Shown: positions 36,701 to 45,180 of the stretch, in pieces
How positions within the stretch are numbered: position 1 is the first letter of the stretch
Layout: every line of letters starts with the position of its first letter
NCBI RefSeq assembly: GCF_037975245.1
Contig: NC_092570.1
Coordinates: forward strand, 10,639,001-10,703,000
DNA from: Apostichopus japonicus
Lineage: Eukaryota > Echinodermata > Holothuroidea > Aspidochirotida > Stichopodidae
DNA length: 64,000 bases
Direction: 5' to 3'
Position numbers and translations under genes: made by a program
Notes under the pieces: model-generated
What the model was told of the DNA's origin: nothing
The model's database searches: none
Seen by the model: only the letters and a program-made list of their open reading frames with translations

Positions 36701-37444
36701 AACCCTAATCCCCACCCCCTACACTGTGCAAGGAAAATTCCAGCAGTTTGCAACTGAAAACTTCAAATGTGCAAATGAAGTTGCCTGAATGGAATTTTCT
36801 CACATGTTTTGGTTTAAGCAAATGTTACTGTATCACATCATAGTCAGTCCACTTAAAGCTTGGTTGATGTCCAGTAGACAAATATCATTCAGTGGTATAT
36901 CTTAATCTGGCATCTTATGTATGTCATTTAAAGTTATATGGTGGTGGCAACTTAACAACAGTTTACAATATTTAAACCATTTTGACAGAGAAGTCTTTTC
37001 AATGCACTGTCACCTGGAGTAACAAAAGTACTGTTTTTGGACTGGAACCATTTTAAATTATATCATGTGTTATTTTTGTTGCTGCAGTCATATTGGTATT
37101 TGCACACTTATCTTCTCAGAAAGTACATTTTAAATTGCAAGGTTTCTTTATATATCAATATTTCCTGGTGGCTCTTTTCTACTGTTATTACAACAGAATG
37201 TTTACTACCAATGCCTTACAAAGACTATAACTCAGTTCATCAGTATGCACTTTAAATTAGTATTTTTTCTCAATTTTCATCACAGGATCTCCAAGGATTT
37301 GTTATCAAAGAAGGATTTAGCAACGAGAGGTATGAGCTTGTAACCAATTTTCCATTACGTCGCCTTTGTATTCTTGACATTGACAGTACCTTAATGGCGG
37401 CTAAGCTTTACCCTCGGGAAACAGTGTTCATCCAAGAACGATAA
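21587..37444 (+). CDS. UBXN7: UBXN7 orthologue, UBA-UAS-UIM-UBX adaptor of p97/VCP (complete)
   Basis: Eleven exons (21587-21623, 26241-26430, 26766-26830, 28424-28498, 29198-29319, 30721-30867, 32587-32677, 34162-34215, 35095-35171, 35830-36372, 37286-37444) splice in phase to 1560 nt, i.e. 519 aa plus stop (human 489). UBXN7 links the AAA ATPase p97/VCP to ubiquitylated clients and to neddylated cullin-2 ligases. Domains: UBA ~5-45 (TGASKEIGLKLLEVTNGDLE); RRRP linker ~100; UAS thioredoxin-like ~130-280 (LEDLFRPPIDLMFSGSF, KWLMVNVQ, NRDVWSD, FVFWQVYHDSE, FPYVAILDPRTGE); UIM ~290-308 (ERQLKAAIDASLEES); acidic Ser-rich linker; UBX ~440-519 ending ETVFIQER. The UBX 'FPR' loop reads NFPLRR. The gene is divergent from TMTC4 and convergent with CREG. 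Confidence 0.97.
21888..22064. mobile_element. 177-bp MITE with TTAGGG-like core
   Basis: Terminal inverted repeats tttagaatccgtaccat at both ends (17 bp, perfect). The interior is a run of ggttaggaagtagggttagg variants (about 21940-22040). No convincing target duplication was seen. It sits 264 bp inside UBXN7 intron 1. Confidence 0.75.
22165..22435. mobile_element. ~270-bp MITE with ~32-bp TIR
   Basis: The left arm starts gcgtcaacaggcccatttca at 22171. The right arm is its inverted copy ending at 22429, so the arms match ~32 bp with one mismatch. Both ends are bounded by taatta (22165-22170, 22430-22435), which may be a target duplication or part of the palindrome. Confidence 0.8.
22627..23083 (-). 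mobile_element. Ty3/Gypsy integrase C-terminal fragment (pseudogene)
   Basis: Minus-strand reading in two frames gives WDTYVMEFMFALNSFQHETT-GFPPS (the integrase C-terminal W-D..-Y-N/S...H.STG.SP pattern), then KLAPNWRGPY and HVEQLKIVV, ending at a stop at 22629-22627. WRGPY and HV..L are the usual Ty3/Gypsy integrase tail motifs. It is frameshifted and has no partner domains. It lies in UBXN7 intron 1. Confidence 0.8.
24369..24500. repeat. Polypurine tract
   Basis: About 130 nt consisting almost only of A and G (aaaaagaggagagaaaaaaa and so on). It is a low-complexity, mirror-like purine run inside the 24319-26008 element. Confidence 0.9.
24674..24741. repeat. (AT)n microsatellite
   Basis: Interrupted TA/AT dinucleotide run of about 65 bp with short self-complementary 'tatatatactatatatag' segments. 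Confidence 0.95.
26241..26430 (+). CDS. UBXN7: UBXN7 exon 2 (UBA domain)
   Basis: After acceptor ctctttcag it codes ASKEIGLKLLEVTNGDLEMA, VTMQIDGLGPD and an acidic tail to GEAE. Donor gtaagg. UBA domains bind ubiquitin. Confidence 0.95.
26766..26830 (+). CDS. UBXN7: UBXN7 exon 3
   Basis: Codes DNVRPPIPRRWDILNPQPLM and A, matching the 'VRAPIPQK..IL..P.PL' linker of UBXN7. Acceptor ttag, donor gtaagc. Confidence 0.92.
28424..28498 (+). CDS. UBXN7: UBXN7 exon 4
   Basis: Codes VPPRRRPRGGKSSVFDPFRD, then FAAET, matching the basic 'RRRPARSIFDGFRDFQTET' segment. Acceptor ttccag, donor gtgaga. Confidence 0.93.
29198..29319 (+). CDS. UBXN7: UBXN7 exon 5
   Basis: Codes RHQEEMLRTGQIASSSKSKR and KTLEDLFRPPIDLMFSGSFH, the entry to the UAS domain (LADLFRPPIDLMHKGSF in vertebrates). 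Acceptor ccacag, donor gtaaga. Confidence 0.94.
30721..30867 (+). CDS. UBXN7: UBXN7 exon 6 (UAS domain)
   Basis: Codes VREAGQSAGKWLMVNVQNTQ, EFNCQKLNRDVWSD and IIKESFVFWQ. This is the thioredoxin-like fold core, where the catalytic Cys pair of thioredoxins is absent. Acceptor ttgtag, donor gtgagt. Confidence 0.95.
32587..32677 (+). CDS. UBXN7: UBXN7 exon 7 (UAS domain)
   Basis: Codes VFHDSEDGLKYSQFYNVSEY and PYVAILDPRT with the conserved cis-proline-type FPYV/ILDPRTG motif (YPYVAILDPRTG here). Acceptor gcacag, donor gtaaga. Confidence 0.95.
32700..33800. repeat. Reverse-oriented AGGTCA-rich dispersed repeat array
   Basis: Seven or so diverged units of about 120-145 bp with 'actttgtaaa.atgataa..', 'cttggtacat.ga..cac', 'ttgttttctgtggaggt' and 'aaagttca..aggtca' segments (ctttgtaa near 33133, 33273, 33418, 33548). 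It is the reverse complement of the family seen at 690-1300. It lies in UBXN7 intron 7. Confidence 0.75.
34020..34110. repeat. Three-copy ~30-bp tandem repeat
   Basis: 'ttgggatgtcaacatggta' and close variants near 34026, 34056 and 34086. Confidence 0.8.
34162..34215 (+). CDS. UBXN7: UBXN7 exon 8 (UAS domain)
   Basis: Codes GELMVTWHHLDTVAFCDL, matching 'GQKLVEWHQLDVSSFLDQV'. Acceptor tgtgtag, donor gtaaat. Confidence 0.92.
35095..35171 (+). CDS. UBXN7: UBXN7 exon 9
   Basis: Codes VMDFLTTYPCFDAATGQSPP and CKKVRV. There are two possible donors: gtgaga at 35163, or gtaaga at 35172, which I chose because it better preserves the KK..R.ES spacing. Both keep phase 0, differing by three residues. 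Confidence 0.85.
35830..36372 (+). CDS. UBXN7: UBXN7 exon 10 (UIM, acidic linker, start of UBX)
   Basis: Opens with ESIVDADEERQLKAAIDASL (ubiquitin-interacting motif, AA.DASLEES pattern). A ~130-residue Ser/Asp/Glu-rich, low-complexity linker follows, then EVKIVLRFPDGKRKEVTFKP, the first UBX strands. Donor gtcagt is weaker than its neighbours. Confidence 0.94.
37286..37444 (+). CDS. UBXN7: UBXN7 exon 11 (UBX C-terminus)
   Basis: Codes DLQGFVIKEGFSNERYELVT, NFPLRRLCILDIDSTL and ETVFIQER, then stop TAA at 37442-37444. The fold matches the UBX C-terminus (NERFELLTNFPRRKL in the vertebrate protein). The third residue of the p97-contacting FPR loop is Leu rather than Arg. Confidence 0.95.
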   Translation, partial: DLQGFVIKEGFSNERYELVTNFPLRRLCILDIDSTLMAAKLYPRETVFIQER

Positions 37445-38900
37445 AGGCACATTTGAAACTTTGACACAAGCCATGATGAAAGTATGACGGTGTGTTGCAA
37501 ACCGTTGATCGGTGTCGAGTTATAAGCTTCAGGTGAGATCCTGTGAAGTATATTTGATTGCCAGGGGATTGAAGATCAAGGACGACCAGTTGGGATCACA
37601 ATGCTGAGAAGACTACATTCCCCGTTACATCACATTGGAAGAGTGCCTAGATCATGACATTGCTAACAAACATACTGCATCATTAAGATGGTAAATACCA
37701 GCAATTCCCAGACATGGTATTTACTAATATGCTTGGAAGGAGGATGATCTTCATACTGATGGAAGCATTTTATCTCATTTTTCCTCTACCAGAAAACATT
37801 GGTATTTTATCCAGGGAGTGTGCTGTAGTTAAAGAGCAAAGGTCTTTGGAAAGGTTATTTTGCTAACTCTATGCCAAACAGATGACAGAAATAACAAAAA
37901 TTTGTGTCTTCAGGTACGGTACAATATGTACAAATGTAATTGAAATATCTTAACACAGATAGAGCTAGTAAAATGTCATTACTAGGCATTTCTCATCACT
38001 TACACCAGCCAAGCATTTGCAATTGACATGTGATATCTAACAACGTTTAGCCATACTGTCTGGCCTCAATTCAGCAAATGCGAATTCTCTTACATTATTA
38101 CATTAATAGTGTTGATGAAACTTAATGATAATAATCCAGCTGTGATGGGCCATGTGTGGTCTATTAGACATCTAAGTTCAAAGGACATTGGGAGGTCCTC
38201 AAAAGCATTGTTTAGAACTATACAAATGTTTCTCACAGTAATGAACCATTATTCACCAAAAGTTGCTCTTAATTACATTTAAGCAGTGGAGTCATATATT
38301 AAAGCCGAAAACCCGATGTCAATGTCTCCTTTTTATGAAAATACTTCACAGAATTAATTGATAGTCACGAAAGATGTTGAGTACAAGGTTGTTAGTTAAA
38401 CAGCTTCAGGATATCTTTCTTCTTAAGTCAGATGTGTATTTTGCCAAAAATTGTGTCAGAAAATAGATTTGTATATGATAATGCTTGACCTTAAACTGGA
38501 ATGACTTGTTACAACTCTAGGTACAGGTAACACAACCACAACACTATTTATGATAGTTCTGTTATGCCAGGCCGCTAAACTAATACGCCGCCAGAGAGAA
38601 GAGAGAACAAGGAAAACTTGATGTTACCTTGAACAAGTGCAATAATGCAACAGTTTATGATTGAGATTGTTTTAGCACTTAAGTCTTATATTTTGATGGC
38701 AGGATTACTTGGTCTGTGTTCTTTGTCATCCACTTCAGGAGTCCCTCAGTGAACATTTTCAATTCTCCCCACTTATTCAAAAGTGCTTGGACTTGAGGAT
38801 TTTCACCCCTTTCCTTCCTTATACATTAATTTGTGTCTCCAACCTTTGTAATGCATTACCCTCCCCCAGCACTTAATTGTTAGCCTGAGGAGCTTTTAAT
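37445..38900 (+). other. UBXN7 3' flank, probable 3' UTR
   Basis: AT-rich sequence after the UBXN7 stop with no coding signal. I found no canonical AATAAA nearby (an ATTAAA occurs near 38298), so the 3' end cannot be fixed. Confidence 0.4.
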
Positions 38901-38989
38901 TTATCCAAAGTGATGCTAGGCAACACAGGTGTTACAATCGACGTTGTTGTAATCTCCAGATTGTTAACATCAGCAGTTATGGAGTCTGC

Positions 38990-39450
38990 ATATACTACTG
39001 CTCCTTGGGAGTTTGCTTCCACTCAGTTTGACATAGTCTGTAAGGCACCCTCCAAATACACTCCTCTCAGTAGCTCTCCATCTCGTTCTTGGGGGCATTG
39101 GTGAGAGGACATCCGCATCGTGGTTTTTACCTCCAGGTTGGCATCGGATATCAAACCGTTAGTTTGAGAGTTTGGCTACCCACCTCTGTCCTGTGGCCTT
39201 TAACCGAGCTGTGGACATAACACATGTTAACGGATTGTTATCTGTATATTCAACAAAGTGGCTAGCATACAGGACCTAATCGCTGAGCCTTTCCGTAACA
39301 ACCCATTTTAAAGCCAGAAATTCTAGTTTAGTTGAATGGTATTTTTTTCTGCTGGCGTCAGTGTACGAGACACAAACGCAATCAGCCTCAAATTTCCCTC
39401 CTGCTCTTGATACCAGACCGATCCAAGTCCCGCCAATGAGGCATCGGTAT
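38990..39450 (-). pseudogene. Gypsy RNase H remnant
   Basis: TDASLAGLGSVWYQEQEGNL, then LEFLALKWVVTERLSD, VEYTDNNPLTCVMSTARLKA and HDADVLSPMP follow the usual Gypsy RNase H and tether pattern, with stop codons inside. Confidence 0.8.
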
Positions 39451-39689
39451 TGAGAGGAACGGCAGTGAAAAGTTTGAGAACGCCATCACTGCCACTGGTT
39501 GGACATTCTGTCGATCAATCAAGTTGCAAAGTTTGAAGTGTTGCTCATCTGTCCAAATTATTTTCTGGTTTGCATTTGGGAGGCGGTTGTTTCTCTTCAT
39601 CCGGCAACCTCAGTATTTCCTTTCTTCTTCCTCATTCCACTATGTAATAACTTGAATAACAGACTTGCTATTGCTGAAGAACTCTATAT

Positions 39690-40470
39690 ATACCTACGAT
39701 AGTAGCCAAGAAAACCTAGTTCTCTTAATTCCCCCACTGGTTGGCTTCTTGTCTTTCAGTGCCAAGATGGGTGCCAGGTCAGCAGGGTCAACTTGGTGTC
39801 CATACTAACTATCTTTCTAAGATACCTCCCATATATTTGGAACATCTCACATTTACTTACTTTCAGCTTGATTCCATGTTCTCTCAACGTTTTGAGTTCT
39901 GTCTGTAGGTTTCGTAGATGTTCCTGGAATGTGCAACCGTGAACCAGGACATCGTTCAGGTAGACAAAGCATAGGCTATATCGTTATTCAATCCCTCTAG
40001 ACATTCCTTCATATAGCATTGAAATTCCCCAGGTGGATTTTGCAAACCGAATGGGATCCTCCTTCACCCATGGAGACCCCACGGGGTTACAAAGGCTGTC
40101 AGATGCTGGCTGTCAGGATGGATATAGCCCTGATGGTAAGCTCTGCCCTTGTCAAGTGTACTGAACCAAGTGCTGTCGTTTAAGCCATCAAGTATGTCAT
40201 GAGTTTTAGGGATAGGTTGTCGATCATCTGCTGTCGAGTTCGCTATATTCAACGCATTAATGCAGGGACCCATCCCTTTCCTCACACATACAACTGGTGA
40301 AGAATAATTTGATTTTGTGATCCACTCCCGCCTCGTCAGGAGGTCCTCCAAGTCTTTTTAACTTCCTTGAAAAGGGGGAGAGGGATCCTAGTATAATTCT
40401 TCTGGACAGGATCTCTGTCTTTAGTGTTATCTTCATTTGTTGGTCTGAGCGGTCCCCCATATGTCTTAAC
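39690..40470 (-). pseudogene. Gypsy reverse transcriptase remnant
   Basis: EDLLTRREWITKSNYSSPVV is the RT entry motif (.WI..S.SPW.SP.V.VRKKDG). It is followed by a deleted and frameshifted YR.LN region, then DRQPIPKTHDILDGLNDSTW and FSTLDKGRAYHQGYIHPDSQ. The catalytic loop near 39955 reads YLND instead of YLDD, and another frame carries it. Confidence 0.8.
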
Positions 40471-41069
40471 TGTCAAGTGTGAAGACTTGACACTCACCCT
40501 TTAGGATTGCTTGGCTGCCACTTTGAGAGTCGGTCTAGTATGTTAAACCCACCCACTTGTTAGGATTGTCACTACCCGTGGACCTTTCCTATCCCTGTTC
40601 CTTGCTTGTCCATACACACGGACAAACATTCTCCCAGTTGACAGTCACCGTTAGGTCCTATGTCCGATACCTGTACGCTTTGGTAGTGGTAAATCCCGAA
40701 CAGTCATGTTATTGACTGGTAACTTGCAATCCTTCTTTGAACATTGACCATGACCTCTGGTATTTCCAGACCTTGCAGTTCATCACTAGCACAGTTTTCT
40801 TACCATAAAATTTTAACTCTACTTCGTCTTCCACACACTTCCCTCCTGGCATGACTAGATATTTGTTTGGGGACCTAAGCTCGATGTAATCCTGCTCGGA
40901 CTCGTCCAGCATGTGACGGACTATAGCATCTATGTCACCCTTACTCCTTCCCGGAATTGCCCCAAGTAAGGTGCATTTCCCCTGTCCTCATCTCTATTTA
41001 ATAGATGAGAACAATCACATAATAACCAGTAAGAGAAAGGCTCATCGACCCATGCAGATATACTAGTAT

Positions 41070-41400
41070 GGGAACGTCAAGCCCACTACTGCCCCCTATA
41101 GACAGATCTGTTTGAATCCATGCCAGATGGGGCATTTTATCCCCACTAGCAGTTTTCAGCTCCAAATGCTCACCATCTAGTAACTACACAACTCGTTTCA
41201 CACTCACATTGGGTAGGTACCGCGCCAACTAACTCTCAGATACCAATGATATCTGTCCGCGGTATCACACAAGCAGTATCAAGCACTTTGTAGCAATCCC
41301 ATTTTGGTTGCATGGTCTCGTTTGGTACTGGACAATCATGTCACATTACCCCATAATAACTTTCTAGGACCCTTGTGTCCATACTTTGACAGCTTGGACA
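41070..41400 (-). pseudogene. Gypsy zinc knuckle and retropepsin remnant
   Basis: HDCPVPNET... follows a broken CCHC-like stretch. Next come LDTACV (degenerate D-T/S-G-A active-site motif, here D-T-A) and conserved downstream strands LARYLPNVSV, GEHLELKTASGD and GLDVPILV. At least two in-frame stops are present. Confidence 0.7.
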
Positions 41401-41420
41401 TCTACACGTAACCTTGAACA

Positions 41421-44222
41421 CAGGTAATAATGCAACAATTTATTTCAGTATATTGGATCATATAAACGACGAAAGGTAAAATATAACCGGAACATGTATA
41501 GACAGTAACCTGCTCTCCTTAGGCATCTTATGTAGTATCTTTTAATGGGCAACTTATTATCTTAGGCATATGAGTCGTGATCTAAGTCCAGGACTTTTAG
41601 ATGATTCCACCTAATTTGCAGTTTGGCAGAACTAATTATTACACATATATACCTTTCAATGAAATATACATTCACTTCACATGAGGTCTTAACAAAACTC
41701 AGAATAACCCAATTCAACTCTGTGCACTATCATTCCAAACAATAACAATTCTGGGAAACCCCCTAGTGACGACAACAATCGTGATGTCCTCACAATGACC
41801 CCGCAGCCATGGCCTCCACTTACCATTTAGGTATTACCATAGAAAATTTATATGGGTACTATTACATACTTTTGTCAACTATCAGCAACGCTACACCATG
41901 AACATCCCATGTCCATTTACCCGATACAATGGCTTACATTTCCTCACGGAAATTGACGTGTCGTTTTGTTTATACTGAAATACCAATTATCACGCTAGCC
42001 AGGCATACACACAACAACCCAAAGCGAGTTGGCCTATGCCTGCACTACAATATAAGGTTATTACTTCACAAAGAGTACAGGTGAACCATTTTATCTCTTT
42101 CTTATTTGCTACTTAACAGCAGGTCATCTACGCATAAAGCCAACATATTTAAGATCTCAAAACATATATGACCGGCTTAGTAGTATTTAACCAAAACGTA
42201 GGATTTAACGACGATCTTACCTAGAGAAGAGACCAAACAGGGATGAGCTCAGGTATATTTGAGTGCCGGGCAGATTTGTGCGGTAGTGTGATCCACGTCG
42301 TGGGGGAGGGGTCTCAGGGGTGGGGGTTCCCCTCCCCATTTGGAAATATGTGCAAATGAAGTATGCTTAGGTGGCAAATGGTGCTATCTTTTTCCTATTC
42401 TGGCACTAAATTTTGTGCCAAGTGTTTACCCATGTGTTGCTTTCATCAACAGTGAGAAACCCCACTCTATGATGTTTCTGCGAGCAAGTACATAACAAAC
42501 ACAAAACATTATACTCTGAAGCATTTACATTTTGTCAACTGCAATGTCATTTTATTGCCCATAAACAATTGCTGTGTGCAAATGTAACTGCACAGAGTCC
42601 GTGTGAAAACTAAACATTTTAAGCTTCATAAGATCAAAAAGTTCAGCCGATAGCTGTAATTGTCAGTCACTTAACAAGTTGGGCGTTTTCTTATCAGTTT
42701 ATTCACTTGGGGCTGGCATATTATGCTATAAATGTTGTGAGATATGACCGTATTGTACCAACATTCCTCAGATTTGGTTTGTGGAATGTTTTTAACAGGT
42801 GTTCGCTAAACACAAATAACATCATTTGCTGGCACTAAGGCGAAACCTACTTACTCTTGTTGTCAAAGAGAAGAAATTGGTGAGATGTTTTATGGCTTGC
42901 AGTGCGAAGGTGAAGTCTTTCAAAATAAATCAATTAGTAGTAAAATTGCAGTGGGCTTAGCAGACTCAAATTTCAAATGGCCAATGATATTTTATGATGT
43001 GTTCTTATTAACAGACATCAAGGATCCTTATCCAGTTTGCTTCATGACAAGCATAACCCTTCCTGTATCTTGTCACTGATTACAATTTGATGGTTGCCAC
43101 TGTAATCTAATAGTTTTTGGTTTACAGATTTAAGAGTAATACTTCAGTAATTATGATCATGAATAGATTTAAATTTGATAAATTACAAGCAAACTGATTA
43201 TTTTCTCGCAAAGAAATGGCCATAATTTTCTGCATTCTGTGTGGATATGATTATTTCTGTAAGTCAGTTTTAGCACTATTCATTTCACATTTAGACTGAC
43301 GGCCTTTATATTATTCCAAACCTGTAATAACCAGTTTACTAAGGACAGAACCTCAACATGTAAAATCCAAATGTAGAACACTATCATGTTGCTTTGAAGT
43401 CATTGTATTTTAAGAAATCTTAAACAGTGCATTTCACAAGAGCAAGTTTACTTTCTTTCTTCATAAAACTCATTACATAGATGCAACCTGCCCCTGACAA
43501 GTTATTCACATTATGCTTGTAACTAATAAAGCAAGAATAATTATGGTCTTCAGCAACTTTGTCACATTTATCATATGGTGTGACAGTGAAAATGCCATTA
43601 AACATCCTTTATTGAGTTAAGAAAATTTACAACCACACCTTCGTTCCATATTATGTGAGAAACAGGCAGTGTTTGTGAAATAGAACATTTCCTATTTCCA
43701 AAAGAACTATGTTTTTGTTTTAATTTTACAGCAAGTAAGAAAATGTATAGCCTGTAACATAAAACAAACTAATTTCAATAACAGTATTTCCCAAGACATG
43801 CATAGAATTTTCCTTCAATGGCACTTTGGAGACCCAATCATACTCTTCACGTTCTTTTGTAACATCCTTGCTGATGGTATCATAAAGAAACACTTCATGC
43901 ATCAATTCGTCAGATTACCAATAAAAAGATGAACACTGCAAATTCGTCTCCTTCATCAGTTACTTCATAATCATATATTTCAGAACTAATTATTTCAGAA
44001 CCAATTATAACCGATTTTAATTACTAAAGTTGTTTAAAAATTAATTCAACATAGGGATTTTGTTTTAATGCAGGGTGATTAAGTCAATTAAATGAACTTT
44101 CTTTATATTACAGAGGATTTCTGCACAATGAGATAAAGAGAAGCTACAAATGCTAGAAATATTTCTCTGTTTACCATAATGCTCTGAGAATAGGTCATCA
44201 GCACTGACATTTGTACTCATAA
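41421..44222. other. Intergenic, nothing recognised
   Basis: AT-rich sequence between the Gypsy relic and the CREG gene. A G-rich stretch at 42296-42345 resembles a repeat terminus. A minus-strand AATAAA at 43613-43608 could be a polyadenylation signal for CREG, but ATTAAA variants occur closer to its stop. Confidence 0.5.
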
Positions 44223-44465
44223 GGAGTGTTAGCTCAGTGGTTAACGCCGGTGCCTTTCAATCATAAGGTCCCGAGTTCGAATCACTCCAAGATTAATGTA
44301 TGTCGTCCAGTTACAGAGTTGTTGACAATTCATAATCATGGACGTTAAAATATGAATCTGAGAGACTGACTTCGGTCAGCTTGCGGCTTTGATAAGCCAA
44401 TGATGGCTTCTTGGCGAGTTCCTGCTTGCAGGAGGATCTAAAATACAGTACATACATACATGCAT
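44223..44465 (+). mobile_element. tRNA-derived SINE-like element
   Basis: The 5' ~70 bp imitates a tRNA: ggagtgttagctcagtgg (A box TAGCTCAGTGG, 44230-44240) and gagttcgaatcac (B box GTTCGAATC, about 44275). The T-stem does not pair, so it is not a working tRNA. A conserved-looking body follows (gcttcttggcgagttcctgc, ttgcaggagga) and a short tail of tacatacatacatgcata. Such tRNA-head, conserved-body and simple-tail organisation is typical of deuterostome SINEs. It lies within 800 bp of the CREG stop, so possibly in its 3' UTR. Confidence 0.7.
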
Positions 44466-44983
44466 AGTCTTATTAGTATATTGGTCAGTGGCCTTCAACT
44501 GCAAATACCAATGTTAAGGTAGATTGAAAACGTACAGTATCATATACAAAGTGAAATTTACCAAGATTTTGCAGCTTACTATTAAATGTGAAATTTATGA
44601 AGTACACAATCAACCAAATTAGTCTCCTTTAAAGTAACACAAGAGTGTCAACACACACCAAATGTATCACTGTAGGCTACAACTGCAGATAAACAGCAAA
44701 ATCATAAAAAGGCAAGAGTTAAAGCTAGTCTGAGCTATATATCACATCTTGCTATGTCAAACATCTTTAGATTGTGAATACTGAAAAGTCAGACTTTCGA
44801 GAATAATACACCCTTGTATTCCCAGCACAAATCGTTCTTGAAAAAATCATTTATAAGGTTGAGCGTGATTCACTAGAATGACACCGTACCTTGTATTTGG
44901 AAAACATTAAATCTGGAAAACATTATATCAGCACAGAATATAAAACAGAGAAAGCTGCTATTGCATCATGCAGCAAACGATAA

Positions 44984-45180
44984 TTAAACATTATAGTAAT
45001 CAGCTATGTCTATAGAAACAGCACCACCATAAAAATCAAGTAAGTAAATGTAGGAAAGTTTGAACCCATAGACTGTGAATTGGTGACCAGGAGGGAAATC
45101 TTTCATGATGGGATGGCGTGTGAAGAGGGCTGACTGTGCCATCTGGTGCTCTGCTTTATCAGTCACTTCATATGAGTTCC
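44984..45180 (-). CDS. CREG1: CREG exon 5 (C-terminus)
   Basis: Codes NSYEVTDKAEHQMAQSALFT, RHPIMKDFPPGHQFTVYGFK and LLDFYGGAVSIDIADYYNV, then TAA at 44986-44984. RHP and D(Y/F)(F/Y)GG are the C-terminal hallmarks of the family. Confidence 0.95.

Larger units (their letters stand above)
38905..41420 (-). mobile_element. Decayed Ty3/Gypsy retrotransposon (gag end, protease, RT, RNase H)
   Basis: Read on the minus strand, domains follow in Gypsy order. First comes a zinc-knuckle remnant ending HDCPVP (~41340), then a retropepsin-like stretch (RYLPNVSVK, ELKTASGDKMPHLAW, VPILV; ~41070-41270), RT (REWITKSNYSSPVVCVRK, RQPIPKTHDIL, FSTLDKGRAYHQ; ~40070-40350, with YLND near 39955) and RNase H (DASLAGLGSVWYQEQEG, RLIAFVSRTL, YTDNNPLTCV; ~39000-39450). 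Several frameshifts and stops mean it is dead. Short similar stretches at 38620-38665 and 41405-41450 may be LTR remnants. No integrase was seen here. Confidence 0.88.

Noticed and set aside
44223-44292. Possible functional tRNA gene
   Set aside because: The A and B boxes are present but the T-stem and anticodon arm do not pair, and a SINE-like body and tail follow.
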